Notes under the pieces: generated by a model | Databases searched by the model: none | What the model saw: only the letters and a program-made list of their open reading frames with translations | What the model was told of the DNA's origin: nothing | In this document: in pieces, positions 6,100-12,609 of the stretch | How the letters are laid out: the number at the start of each line of letters is the position of its first letter | Position numbering within the stretch: the first letter of the stretch is position 1 | Translations under genes and position numbers: made by a program | Assembly (NCBI GenBank): GCA_020697475.1 | Contig: JAJFMO010000151.1 | Coordinates: 1 to 12,609, forward strand | From: Paenibacillaceae bacterium | GTDB lineage: Bacteria; Bacillota; Bacilli; Paenibacillales; NBRC-103111 | DNA: 12,609 bases | Direction: 5' to 3'

Positions 6100-8091
6100 A
6101 TGACGATGATTAATCTGCGCAACTTGGAAAATGGCGCCACCGAGGTCAGGGAAGCCCGGAATTACAATCCGACACCCGATGCGGAAGGGATCTTGGGCAA
6201 GTACGAGGTATTGCTGCCGGAGTTCACGACCGGCGTCCATTACGCCGCGTTTCAGAAATACGATCCGCATCCGAACGCCAAATACAATTGGCCGGACGGC
6301 TCCAACCGGATGCAGCCGCTCAAATTTGCGTCCTTCGCCGAATTGAACCCTGGCGGGTTGTTCATCCTGTTGGAGCTTGCATCCGGCTCCTACCTGGCCA
6401 TCCTCCCGCTGGCAGGGCAGTACAGCATGGCCTGGTTTGTGCCTGAGCAAGGCAAGCTAACGATTGCGTTTGGTACGCTCGGTACCGAAGCTGTAGCGGC
6501 GGGGGAACCGCTCCCGCTTTATGCTGCGGCTTGCGACGACGACCCGTATGCCGCCTGCCGCCGGGTCTGGGAAGCAGCGTTGCCGGTGCTTGGCTATCCC
6601 ACGCGAATGCGAATGGATAAGCGTTATCCCGACATTTTCCGCTATTTGGGCTGGTGCAGTTGGGAACAATTTAAGAAAAACATCAATGAGGCCGTCTTCG
6701 AGGAGGCCGCATTAGAAATCGAGCGTTCGGACATTCCGATCCGCTATATGTTGGTCGATGACGGGTATGTGGATGCGACCAAGGAAAGCGCCTTGCGCAG
6801 CTTCGCTCCGGTTGCGGACAAATTCCCGCACGGCTGGTCGAAGGTAGCCGCCTTGAAAAAGGCGGATAAAGTCAAGTGGATAGGGCTATGGTTCAACTTT
6901 AACGGGTATTGGACGGGAGTCGCTGCCGATCATGCGATGCCCGAGCTGGCGGAACACTTAAGTCCGATTCCTTCCGGCAAGGTGCAGCCGGCTGCCGGTT
7001 TCCTGTCCTCTGTCGCATTCTATGAAAGCATGGTCGGAGGGGCGAGAGAAGCGGGTTTCGACTTTGTTAAAGTTGACAACCAGGCCAGAAATTTGCACCT
7101 GTACCGGGGTACAGCCAATGCTGTCAGCAAATCCGCACAAAACTCGCAAGCTCTGGAGGCGGCCAGCGCCAGGCACATGGACGGGTTGATCAATTGCATG
7201 GCACATAACTCGCAGTGTTTGTTTAACACGCGGATCAGCGCGATAACGCGTTGCAGCGAAGATTATAAAGCCGGAGATTTGCCCAACGCCCGTCGGCATC
7301 TGCACAATTCCTATGCGAACATTCCTTTGCTCGGACAGACCGTCTGGGGAGACCACGACATGTTTCACTCCAACGACGAAATTTCCGGGAAAATGATGGC
7401 CGTCTCCAAAGCGATGTCCGGGGGTCCGGTGTACTTATCCGACCATCCGAAACAATTTAGAGCGGAATATATATGGCCGCTTTGCTACCACGACGGGGAG
7501 CTGATCCGCCCGCTGGCGCCGGCGGCGCCGTTGGCCGAGTGCCTGATTCTCGACCCGTTCGCCGACGGAAAGCCGTTTGTGGTCATCGCTCCTATGGACA
7601 ATCGTACAGCCGCCTTGGTGGCTTACAATTTAACCGAACCGGAAATCCACGTTAACGTTGTGGTACGACCTGAACATTACCGACAGGCGAGCGCAATGAT
7701 TCAGCCTACGGAAGCTCCATGGGACGCCCCGGAGGAAGGATTGTTGTTCTACGACGCGTATGCAGGAACAGCAAGGCCGATGGGCAACGAAGAATCATTC
7801 GTCTTGGAACATTTCGACGATCGGCTAATGTTCCTGTGTCCGATCAGCAACGGCTGGTCAGTGGTTGGCCGGACCGATAAGTATTTATCGCCCTCCACAG
7901 TGCGGATCGTCTTCGAGTCTCCTGTGGAATTGCTGTTGGAAGTTGCGGAAAGCGGGCCCATCGTTATCTGGAATCGAGAAGGCGTTATTGCCGCCGACTC
8001 TTTCTCATGTCATAGTATGGGTGACGGGCTATGGCGGGTGGATTTGCCACAGGAACACTGTTTGCGGATCGTTCGGTTGCAGCGGAAATAA
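6100..8091 (+). CDS. Raffinose-synthase/GH36-type alpha-galactosidase-like glycosidase
   Basis: 663 aa, no signal peptide, so it acts on an imported sugar in the cytoplasm. An N-terminal beta-sandwich (about 1-170) is followed by a TIM barrel with hallmarks of the raffinose synthase/seed-imbibition (Sip1) branch: YLGWCSWEQF (182-191), LVDDGY (218-223), FVKVDNQ (322-328, likely nucleophile Asp326), RCSEDY (384-389, candidate acid/base Asp388) and VWGDHDMF (415-422). A C-terminal beta domain follows. In plants this branch transfers galactose from galactinol; bacterial members are mostly retaining alpha-galactosidases. The start is ATG 6100 or ATG 6106; SD AAGGGG at 6091-6096 suits 6106 slightly better. 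It is tightly spaced with the dehydrogenase and HAD genes, so one operon. The exact substrate cannot be read from sequence. Confidence 0.87.
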   Translation: MTMINLRNLENGATEVREARNYNPTPDAEGILGKYEVLLPEFTTGVHYAAFQKYDPHPNAKYNWPDGSNRMQPLKFASFAELNPGGLFILLELASGSYLAILPLAGQYSMAWFVPEQGKLTIAFGTLGTEAVAAGEPLPLYAAACDDDPYAACRRVWEAALPVLGYPTRMRMDKRYPDIFRYLGWCSWEQFKKNINEAVFEEAALEIERSDIPIRYMLVDDGYVDATKESALRSFAPVADKFPHGWSKVAALKKADKVKWIGLWFNFNGYWTGVAADHAMPELAEHLSPIPSGKVQPAAGFLSSVAFYESMVGGAREAGFDFVKVDNQARNLHLYRGTANAVSKSAQNSQALEAASARHMDGLINCMAHNSQCLFNTRISAITRCSEDYKAGDLPNARRHLHNSYANIPLLGQTVWGDHDMFHSNDEISGKMMAVSKAMSGGPVYLSDHPKQFRAEYIWPLCYHDGELIRPLAPAAPLAECLILDPFADGKPFVVIAPMDNRTAALVAYNLTEPEIHVNVVVRPEHYRQASAMIQPTEAPWDAPEEGLLFYDAYAGTARPMGNEESFVLEHFDDRLMFLCPISNGWSVVGRTDKYLSPSTVRIVFESPVELLLEVAESGPIVIWNREGVIAADSFSCHSMGDGLWRVDLPQEHCLRIVRLQRK

Positions 8092-8107
8092 GGGGAGATG
8101 AGGCGGA

Positions 8108-8875
8108 ATGAGCCATTCGTTGAAAAACATCAGAATCGGCGGGAAAACGATTCCGGCGCAAGCCGTCGGCTTCGATAAAGACGGCACGTTATTCGACGCG
8201 GTCGCGTATTGGCGATATATCGATCGTCTGCGTCTGGCGAACTTCGTTTCTGCCGCCGGAGCGGAACATGCTGTAGAGTGGTCGAAGACGATGGGTTTCT
8301 ATGCGCCGGATCGAGTGGATTATCAAGGGGTGTTGGCTTTGGCCTCCACGCAAGAGGAAATCATCCTCGTCGCCGGACTTCTTTATCGCCTCATGGGCTG
8401 GCCTTGGCCTCGATGCAGGGAAGTAGCCGGGAAAATATTTGCCGACGCTGACGATGCGATGACGATCTCTGAAGCTTTCCGGCCGCAAGCCGGTTTTCCC
8501 GATGTAATTCCGATGCTGAAAAATCAAGGGTTTCATGTGGGAATATTGACTTCAGACAGTTATCGTCGCACTAAAGCCTGCATGGAGCAGTCGGGGGTGG
8601 TGGGAATTCTCGATTTCCTCATTACACCGGAGCAAGTGGAGCGGGGCAAACCCGAGCCCGATATGGTTCATAAAGCATGCAGCATGCTCGGGATTGAACC
8701 TTCGGGCATGGTCGTCGTCGGCGATTCCGTCGTGGATATGCAGATGGCGAAAAAGGCGGGCGCCGTGGCCGTAGGTTTGGTCACTCACGAAGGTTCCCGG
8801 CAAGCTCTGTCTCAAGATGCCGATTTCCTTATTGAGTCGCTACGCGAGATCAAGGTGCTCGCCCCTACCGAATAA
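8108..8875 (+). CDS. HAD-family hydrolase (phosphoglycolate phosphatase-like)
   Basis: 255 aa cytosolic phosphatase with all four HAD motifs: motif I GFDKDGTLFD (nucleophile Asp23, acid/base Asp25), motif II ILTSDS (Thr148/Ser149), motif III Lys181 in RGKPEPD, and motif IV VVVGDSVVDM (Asp206, Asp210). A helical cap (about 30-120) sits between motifs I and II, as in subfamily I enzymes acting on small phosphorylated sugars or acids. It starts 16 nt after the glycosidase stop, with a purine-rich SD, so it is the last gene of the plus operon. It ends 26 nt before the convergent DeoR gene, with no clear terminator between. The substrate is unknown; dephosphorylation of a sugar phosphate, possibly the DeoR effector, is a guess from context. 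Confidence 0.87.
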   Translation: MSHSLKNIRIGGKTIPAQAVGFDKDGTLFDAVAYWRYIDRLRLANFVSAAGAEHAVEWSKTMGFYAPDRVDYQGVLALASTQEEIILVAGLLYRLMGWPWPRCREVAGKIFADADDAMTISEAFRPQAGFPDVIPMLKNQGFHVGILTSDSYRRTKACMEQSGVVGILDFLITPEQVERGKPEPDMVHKACSMLGIEPSGMVVVGDSVVDMQMAKKAGAVAVGLVTHEGSRQALSQDADFLIESLREIKVLAPTE

Positions 8876-8901
8876 AATCGATCTAATGCACAGATAAGAG
8901 C

Positions 8902-9687
8902 TTATACCAAATCCACAACAACCCCCGTCGATCGGATCTCTTCAATGCTGTCGGCGGGGGCTTTCGTGTCTGTGATCACTCTTTGATATTGGGAGACCGG
9001 ACATACAAAGGCAGGGCAAATTTTACCCAATTTACTGCTGTCAAAAACAAGCACTGAGCAGGAAGAATTGCTCATCATCAAATTTTTGATACGGGATTGG
9101 GACAAATTGGGGCAAGTCACACCCTTGGTCGGATGAATTCCGAGAGTGCCCAGAAAACAAATATTCGCCCTGAAATTGGAAAACATCTGCTCGACGATCG
9201 GACCGAGGATCAAAGCATCTTGGGCACTGCTGCTGCCGTTCATGATGCCGCCGCAAACATAGACGGAAATTTGGTTTTTATCATAGAGAATGTAGGCGAT
9301 TTCAATATTATTCGTCACGACTGTCAGTTGATGAAAATCTTTGGCGATCCGCTTGGCGATTTCCCGGTTGGTCGATCCGCCGTCCATGAAAATCGTATCT
9401 CCCTCGGAAATCATCGTCATTGCCTGATTGGCGATCCGCAGCTTTTCATCATGGTAGGGGTCAAGCGGCTTGGAATCTCCTTCGGAGTCCTGCGCCTGTT
9501 CCGCTGCAAGCATAAGCGCGCCGCCGCCAACCCGCTGAATGTGCTTTTCTTGTTCCAGAGATTTCAAATCCCGGCGAATCGTAATCGGCGAAACGTTGAA
9601 CATTCCGCTTAGCTGTTCCACTTCGGCATAAGGATGCAATTTCAAGTAGTCGATGATGTCATCCAAACGTTTTTTTCGATATTTCAT
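8902..9687 (-). CDS. DeoR/GlpR-family transcriptional regulator
   Basis: 261 aa from the chosen ATG. The N-terminal winged helix-turn-helix (about 20-57, VEQLSGMFNVSPITIRRDL then VGGGA) is the DeoR signature. The DeoRC sensor domain follows, with DGGSTNREIAKRI, VVTNNIEIA, CGGIMN and FLGTLGI, normally binding a phosphorylated sugar. Such proteins repress sugar catabolic operons until the effector appears. The frame could also start at GTG 9702; ATG 9687 is preferred because it gives the usual short N-terminus, although its SD (GTGG/GGTG) is weak. It faces the catabolic operon tail to tail. A perfect dyad lies over its own -10, and a near-identical motif lies in the 2215-2480 divergent region, so it most likely regulates itself and both catabolic operons. 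Confidence 0.9.
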   Translation of the reverse strand: MKYRKKRLDDIIDYLKLHPYAEVEQLSGMFNVSPITIRRDLKSLEQEKHIQRVGGGALMLAAEQAQDSEGDSKPLDPYHDEKLRIANQAMTMISEGDTIFMDGGSTNREIAKRIAKDFHQLTVVTNNIEIAYILYDKNQISVYVCGGIMNGSSSAQDALILGPIVEQMFSNFRANICFLGTLGIHPTKGVTCPNLSQSRIKNLMMSNSSCSVLVFDSSKLGKICPAFVCPVSQYQRVITDTKAPADSIEEIRSTGVVVDLV

Positions 9688-9712
9688 ATAATAAAACACC
9701 ACAAGTCTGTTC

Positions 9713-9733
9713 GTATATTATCAAATAATATAC
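9713..9733. promoter_or_regulatory. DeoR autoregulatory operator
   Basis: GTATATTA-TCAAA-TAATATAC is a perfect 8+5+8 dyad covering the minus-strand -10 hexamer and the predicted start of the DeoR gene, the standard place for self-repression. With the flanking TGTTC (9708-9712) it forms the 18-bp motif shared with 2301-2318. Confidence 0.7.
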
Positions 9734-9755
9734 CAAATCGCAAAGAAAATTTCAA
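9727..9755 (-). promoter_or_regulatory. SigA-type promoter of the DeoR-family gene
   Basis: On the minus strand TTGAAA (9755-9750) and TATATT (9732-9727) are separated by 17 bp; predicted start near 9720, giving a ~33-nt leader to ATG 9687. Confidence 0.7.
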
Positions 9756-9837
9756 TATTAATCGTTTGTGAAGGAATTTTATCACCTTTTTGGTCGAGAG
9801 GCGAACATGTTGGAACTGCTGAAAGGTGCTAACCTGA

Positions 9838-9866
9838 CCCCAGAGCCCCAGAGCCCCAGACCCCCC
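9838..9866 (-). other. Potential G-quadruplex motif
   Basis: The plus strand has four C-runs (9838-9841, 9846-9849, 9854-9857, 9861-9866) separated by AGAG, AGAG and AGA. The minus strand therefore has four G-runs of at least four with 3-4 nt loops, a textbook four-tetrad quadruplex pattern. It also reads as a short tandem repeat of AGAGCCCC. It lies in non-coding DNA upstream of the DeoR promoter. Confidence 0.6.
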
Positions 9867-9878
9867 AGAGTGCGAAAA

Positions 9879-10064
9879 GCCTGCAAAAGTGCAGTTTTTT
9901 CACGGTAGAATCCGCAATTTTCTGGAAATGCCTGCAAAAGTGCAGTTTTTTTCGAAAAAGTCTCTGTCATGGGCATCCCCATCAAAAAATTCATGCACTA
10001 TTGCAGGAATTTGTACTAATAGCCTTTGCTGTGGAGGAAAAAGATGCACTATTGCAGGAATTTG
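9879..10064. repeat. Symmetric four-copy intergenic repeat element
   Basis: Two direct copies (9879-9900 and 9930-9952) share GCCTGCAAAAGTGCAGTTTT. Two inverted copies (9992-10013 and 10043-10064) share ATGCACTATTGCAGGAATTT. On a common strand the core is CCTGCAAAAGTGCA versus CCTGCAATAGTGCA. Copies within each pair are exactly 51 bp apart, and the whole array is mirror-symmetric about position 9969. Each plus-orientation core is a small CTGCA/TGCAG hairpin followed by a T-run. The sequence between copies is not conserved except next to the cores. There is no credible coding here; it is probably a MITE- or REP-like element, or a structured RNA. Confidence 0.7.
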
Positions 10065-10133
10065 CCCTATACGCCTTCATGGGGTCCTCAACCTATCCCC
10101 CTCACCGCCCACTTGCAACCTAAACCGACAAAA
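10065..10133. other. Non-coding spacer, nothing recognised
   Basis: Between the repeat element and the long terminator I see no gene, promoter or dyad. Together with the flanking features this completes the gene-free stretch 9703-10189; short open frames there have no SD and are composed of repeat sequence. Confidence 0.5.
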
Positions 10134-10179
10134 AACCGCCCGGACCACCATGGCTGCAGCCATGGTGGTCCGGGCGGTT
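10134..10179 (-). terminator. Intrinsic terminator of the aminotransferase gene, 46-bp perfect palindrome
   Basis: The 46 bp are perfectly self-complementary (23-bp arms, centred at 10156/10157, GC-rich). On the minus strand the stem is followed at once by a run of T (AAAAA at 10129-10133 on the plus strand, continuing the arm's AA). It begins 10 nt after the aminotransferase stop codon. The arms are much longer than in most intrinsic terminators. Confidence 0.9.
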
Positions 10180-10189
10180 CCAGATCCAA

Positions 10190-11485
10190 TCAACCTTGCA
10201 AATCCAGCACACCTTGGTGGATGATGCCGAACAGCTCGTCGATGTCGCCTTCCTCGATGCAAGAGAACGCAACTCGCAGATCGGTCTCGCCGAGAGCAAT
10301 CGTGCCCACGCCGTATTTATCAAGCAGATGCGTCCGCAACCGATCGGCGTTCACCGTCTTCAGCTTCAAGCACATGAAGTAGCCGGAGTTGAACGGATAG
10401 TAGTCCAATACCCCGTCAAACTTGCCGCTATCGAGCAGCTGCTTGACGCGGTTGGCGCGGCGCTTCATGATATCGTGTTTCTCCTGCTGCTGCGCGGCGA
10501 ACTCCGGTGATTTCAGCGCCTGCAAGACGAACGTCTGCGACGGATGTGAACCGCTCGATATCGTCGAACGGATCATGCCCATCGTCTTCTGCTCCAGCGC
10601 GGCGAGCACCGCCTCGTTCGGGTCGGCGAACGTGATGAAACCGACGCGGAAGCCCCAAACGAACTCCTCTTTCGTCGCACCGTCCACCTTGATCGCCAGC
10701 AAACGCGGATGAATGTTGGCCAGTTGGCCGAACAGCGACTCCTGCAACGAATCCTCGAAGAACAGCCCGAAATACGCATCGTCAACCACCGCGACAATGT
10801 TAATCCCGGCTTCCGCGCAAGCGAGCAGGGCGGCGACGATTTCCCGGCCTTCTGCCGGTGAAGGCGTATATCCAGTCGGATTGTTCGGGAAGTTGAGGAT
10901 GACGATCGCTTTTCCCTTATCTTTTTGGGCCAAAACCTGCTCCTTCAATCCTTCGGCATTAAACATTCCCTTCGCATTATACAACGGGTAATACGCGATT
11001 TCTGCGCCGCGCCGCACTCCGTAGGTCAACTCGTAATTTTCCCAATTTTTATCCGGAATGACGACGGTATCTCCAGGTTCAGCGAACAGATCGGAGACGA
11101 GGCTCAATCCGTGCGTCAGCGCGTTGGTGACGAGCGGCAAGCTGAAGCTCTTGCCCTGCATCGACGGATTTTCCTTCAGCATCTTGTCGCGCCACACCGT
11201 GCGTAGCTCCGGCTTGCCGGCCGGGGGAGCGTAATCGTACAGATCCTTCGGCGAGTAGGCCGACAGCGTATCCTGGATCACCTTCAGGTGCATCGGCTGC
11301 TTGTTCTCGATCGCGATGCCGATCGTCGCATTGTATTTGTTCGCCTTGGCTTTCGCCTCCGCCGATTGATTCAGAATCCCTTCTTTTGGAAAATAAATCT
11401 GCTTGCCGAGCGTCGACAACATGTCGTACACATGGGGATTGCCTTCTTGGATCGTCCGGTTCAATCTCTCCGCCAACGGGTTCAT
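10190..11485 (-). CDS. PLP-dependent aminotransferase, class I/II (fold type I)
   Basis: 431 aa from the chosen ATG. Cytosolic pyridoxal-phosphate enzyme of the aspartate aminotransferase fold. Visible motifs are VTNALTHGLSLVSDLFAEPGD (cofactor phosphate region), NFPNNPTGYTPS (conserved Asn-Pro-x-Gly), VVDDAYFGLFFED (Asp/Tyr contacting the pyridine ring), DGATKEEFVWGFRVGFITF (likely Schiff-base Lys in GATKEE, then an Arg-containing stretch) and, near the end, DLRVAFSCIEE (Arg expected to bind the substrate carboxylate). The start is ATG 11485 because AAGGAAG lies 9 nt upstream; an upstream TTG at 11494 overlaps that SD. Monocistronic: own leader, and a strong terminator downstream. The amino-acid substrate cannot be assigned. 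It appears unrelated to the sugar locus. Confidence 0.9.
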   Translation of the reverse strand: MNPLAERLNRTIQEGNPHVYDMLSTLGKQIYFPKEGILNQSAEAKAKANKYNATIGIAIENKQPMHLKVIQDTLSAYSPKDLYDYAPPAGKPELRTVWRDKMLKENPSMQGKSFSLPLVTNALTHGLSLVSDLFAEPGDTVVIPDKNWENYELTYGVRRGAEIAYYPLYNAKGMFNAEGLKEQVLAQKDKGKAIVILNFPNNPTGYTPSPAEGREIVAALLACAEAGINIVAVVDDAYFGLFFEDSLQESLFGQLANIHPRLLAIKVDGATKEEFVWGFRVGFITFADPNEAVLAALEQKTMGMIRSTISSGSHPSQTFVLQALKSPEFAAQQQEKHDIMKRRANRVKQLLDSGKFDGVLDYYPFNSGYFMCLKLKTVNADRLRTHLLDKYGVGTIALGETDLRVAFSCIEEGDIDELFGIIHQGVLDLQG

Positions 11486-11512
11486 CGCTAACAACTTCCT
11501 TCCTCGAAAAAT

Positions 11513-11539
11513 GTAACAAAAATGAAATGTTGTTGTTAC
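11513..11539. promoter_or_regulatory. Inverted repeat in the aminotransferase leader
   Basis: GTAACAA (11513-11519) and TTGTTAC (11533-11539) are perfect 7-bp arms with a 13-nt spacer, centres 20 bp apart. It lies between the predicted promoter and the SD, so it could be an operator within the early transcribed region. Confidence 0.4.
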
Positions 11540-11561
11540 GTATTTCTAATGTTTAGGGGTT

Positions 11562-11567
11562 ATTATA
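11562..11567 (-). promoter_or_regulatory. Probable -10 element of the aminotransferase promoter
   Basis: A perfect TATAAT on the minus strand, 77 nt upstream of the ATG. The -35 region is weak (TATTCA at 17 bp, or TTCAAA at 15 bp), so activity may depend on an activator. The -35 region coincides with a partial copy of the DeoR-associated motif (11582-11594). Confidence 0.45.
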
Positions 11568-11600
11568 TTCCCATGACCCCCTTTTGAATATATATCTCTT

Positions 11601-11635
11601 GGGAACCTCTCCGGATGGAAGGTTCTCCTTTTTTT
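11601..11635 (+). terminator. Terminator-like hairpin in plus orientation
   Basis: GAACCT (11603-11608) pairs with AGGTTC (11620-11625), extended by a G-T and a G-C pair, followed after CC by seven T (11629-11635). The U-tract is on the plus-strand transcript, but no plus-strand gene lies upstream. On the minus strand the same stem lies downstream of the PHP gene without a T-run, so it may act weakly for that gene. Confidence 0.35.
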
Positions 11636-11682
11636 CTACGGAAGAATGTTTCCCTCCCGAAGGAACCACTGATCACCCTATG

Positions 11683-12489
11683 TTACAGCGCCACAACCTG
11701 CCGCTCTTTGTTCCGGAAGAACACCCATTCCTTGAAGCCGATCTCCTTCAGCCGCTTGCGCACGAGCTCCCAATCGTCCCCGACCCGTGTCGGCACGTGG
11801 GCGTCCGAGCCGAACGTCACACTCACTCCGGCATGGCATGCCCGCTCCAAAATATCGTCAGTCGGATACCAGCCGCCGCAAAATTTCATTTTGCCCGACG
11901 TATTAATCTCAATCGCTACTCCGCATTCGGCAATCGTCTTCAGCGTCCGGTCGACCGACGAGGTCTCATACTGCCCAAACTCCGGGAAAAATCCCCGCAT
12001 CGCATCAATGTGCCCGAGAATCTGAAACATCCCGCTGCGAGCCGACTGCTCGATCAGATCGTAGTAGACATCCTTTTCGGCGATAATTTCCCGCTCACTT
12101 TTTCCTGCAAACCGGCCTTTCTTGAAAATGCTGATCCCGTTGCTGAAATGAACGGATCCGATTATGTAATCGAACGGATACTTGTCGAGCACGCCCTTGT
12201 ACACCGCCGCATGCTCGGGGAAAAAGTCCGACTCCACGCCAAGCAGCACTTCGATGCGCCCTTTGTATTCTTCCTTCAACCGCAGCACTTCCTCGATATA
12301 CGCAGCGAACATGCTCTTGGCCATCGTAATTTTCGGATGCGCATGATCCACTTCTTCGCCAAAATACGGCGAATGATCGGAAATGCCGACTACCTGCAAG
12401 CCTCCGGCAATTGCGGCTTCAACATAATCGCGGATTGTGCCTGTAGCGTGGCCGCACCGTTCGTGATGGGTGTGCAGATCGAATTTCAT
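11683..12489 (-). CDS. hisJ: Histidinol-phosphatase (PHP superfamily, HisJ family)
   Basis: 268 aa from the chosen ATG. PHP-type metal-dependent phosphatase expected to convert L-histidinol phosphate to L-histidinol, the penultimate part of histidine synthesis. Metal motifs along the barrel: DLHTHHERCGHATG (HxH near the N-terminus), GISDHSPYF, GVESDFFPEH, GSVHFS, LGHIDAMRG, EINTSG and SDAHVP; all are present. ATG 12489 is chosen because AGGAGGAG lies about 8 nt upstream; an open extension to 12528 overlaps the preceding gene and has no SD. It starts 25 nt after the stop of the preceding minus-strand gene, so the two are probably co-transcribed. Length and motifs match Bacillus HisJ; another phosphatase role within the family remains possible. 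Confidence 0.88.
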   Translation of the reverse strand: MKFDLHTHHERCGHATGTIRDYVEAAIAGGLQVVGISDHSPYFGEEVDHAHPKITMAKSMFAAYIEEVLRLKEEYKGRIEVLLGVESDFFPEHAAVYKGVLDKYPFDYIIGSVHFSNGISIFKKGRFAGKSEREIIAEKDVYYDLIEQSARSGMFQILGHIDAMRGFFPEFGQYETSSVDRTLKTIAECGVAIEINTSGKMKFCGGWYPTDDILERACHAGVSVTFGSDAHVPTRVGDDWELVRKRLKEIGFKEWVFFRNKERQVVAL

Positions 12490-12514
12490 GACGTTTGCTC
12501 CTCCTGTAGGTGTG

Positions 12515-12609
12515 TTATTCCGATCCAACGAACTGAGTTTCCGGCATGCCTTTCAAATCGCTTAAAAATTGTCGCATCGCAGAGTTAATATAACGCCCCG
12601 ATTTATAAA
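12515..12609 (-). CDS. Partial gene, C-terminal end of an unidentified protein
   Basis: The last ~31 codons before a TAA (12517-12515) read YKSGRYINSAMRQFLSDL, then a short polar tail. The stretch is open, shows protein-like composition and ends 25 nt before the HisJ-type gene with its own SD, which supports a real upstream gene. The pattern of a basic turn followed by an amphipathic helix resembles the C-terminus of LysR-type regulators, but this is a weak guess from 31 residues. Confidence 0.5.
   Translation of the reverse strand, partial: YKSGRYINSAMRQFLSDLKGMPETQFVGSE

Noticed and set aside
8922..8960. CCCCCG/CGGGGG hairpin that might terminate the plus operon inside the end of the DeoR gene
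   Set aside because: Only 6 bp of stem with a ~27-nt loop and no clear T-run; it is more simply coding sequence.
9969..9983. Small dyad ATGGG-CATC-CCCAT near the centre of the repeat element
   Set aside because: Five-base arms without a T-run; too short to call by itself.
9879..10064. CRISPR-like array: ~21-bp repeats with ~30-bp intervals
   Set aside because: Only two copies per orientation, inverted relative to each other, with no cas genes and no leader; the mirror symmetry fits another kind of element better.
9782..10382. Several open frames of 60-118 codons in the gene-free stretch and running into the aminotransferase gene
   Set aside because: They consist of repeat and palindrome sequence or the antisense of the aminotransferase gene, have no SD, and show no recognisable domain.
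11584..12588. 334-codon plus-strand open frame opposite the PHP phosphatase
   Set aside because: The minus strand carries all PHP motifs and a proper SD; the plus frame is an antisense shadow.

Overview
The window looks like a chromosomal carbohydrate-catabolism locus of a Gram-positive Bacillota, most likely Paenibacillaceae (Paenibacillus/Cohnella type). The reasons are moderately GC-rich coding DNA, strong GGAGG-type ribosome binding sites with several GTG/TTG starts, SigA-like promoters, a lipobox lipoprotein and a HisJ-type PHP phosphatase. The genus is an inference from style; no marker gene is present.

Layout. Positions 1-2214 (minus strand) hold an enolase-superfamily enzyme, a creatininase-family amidohydrolase and the first ~40 codons of an unrecognised membrane or exported protein. 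A divergent control region (about 2215-2480) carries a strong promoter for each direction plus several dyads. Positions 2481-8875 (plus strand) read: sugar ABC solute-binding lipoprotein, metallophosphoesterase, MDR-type dehydrogenase, raffinose-synthase-like (GH36-type) glycosidase, HAD phosphatase. A DeoR-family repressor (8902-9687, minus) faces this operon. Positions 9703-10189 have no gene; they hold the DeoR promoter/operator, a G-quadruplex motif, a symmetric four-copy repeat element and a very long terminator. Then come a fold-type I PLP aminotransferase (minus), a histidinol-phosphatase-like PHP protein (minus) and the C-terminal end of another minus-strand gene.

How it fits together. 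The DeoR protein probably controls both its own promoter and the divergent catabolic operons: an 18-bp motif with 16 identities occurs only at its own -10 region and in the 2215-2480 divergent region. The enzymes suggest import and breakdown of an alpha-galactoside, followed by oxidation, ring hydrolysis and dehydration of the aglycone or sugar. A dehydrogenase plus a creatininase-family hydrolase recalls IolM/IolN of the Thermotoga inositol pathway, which makes a galactosyl-cyclitol a speculative substrate.

Most striking oddity. Two gene junctions in the plus operon are broken. The binding-protein gene loses its tail and runs out of frame straight into a metallophosphoesterase that lacks its start (about 3770). 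The metallophosphoesterase in turn loses its tail and runs out of frame into a dehydrogenase that lacks its start (about 5105). The ABC permease genes expected after the binding protein are absent. This means either real deletions or assembly/sequence errors.
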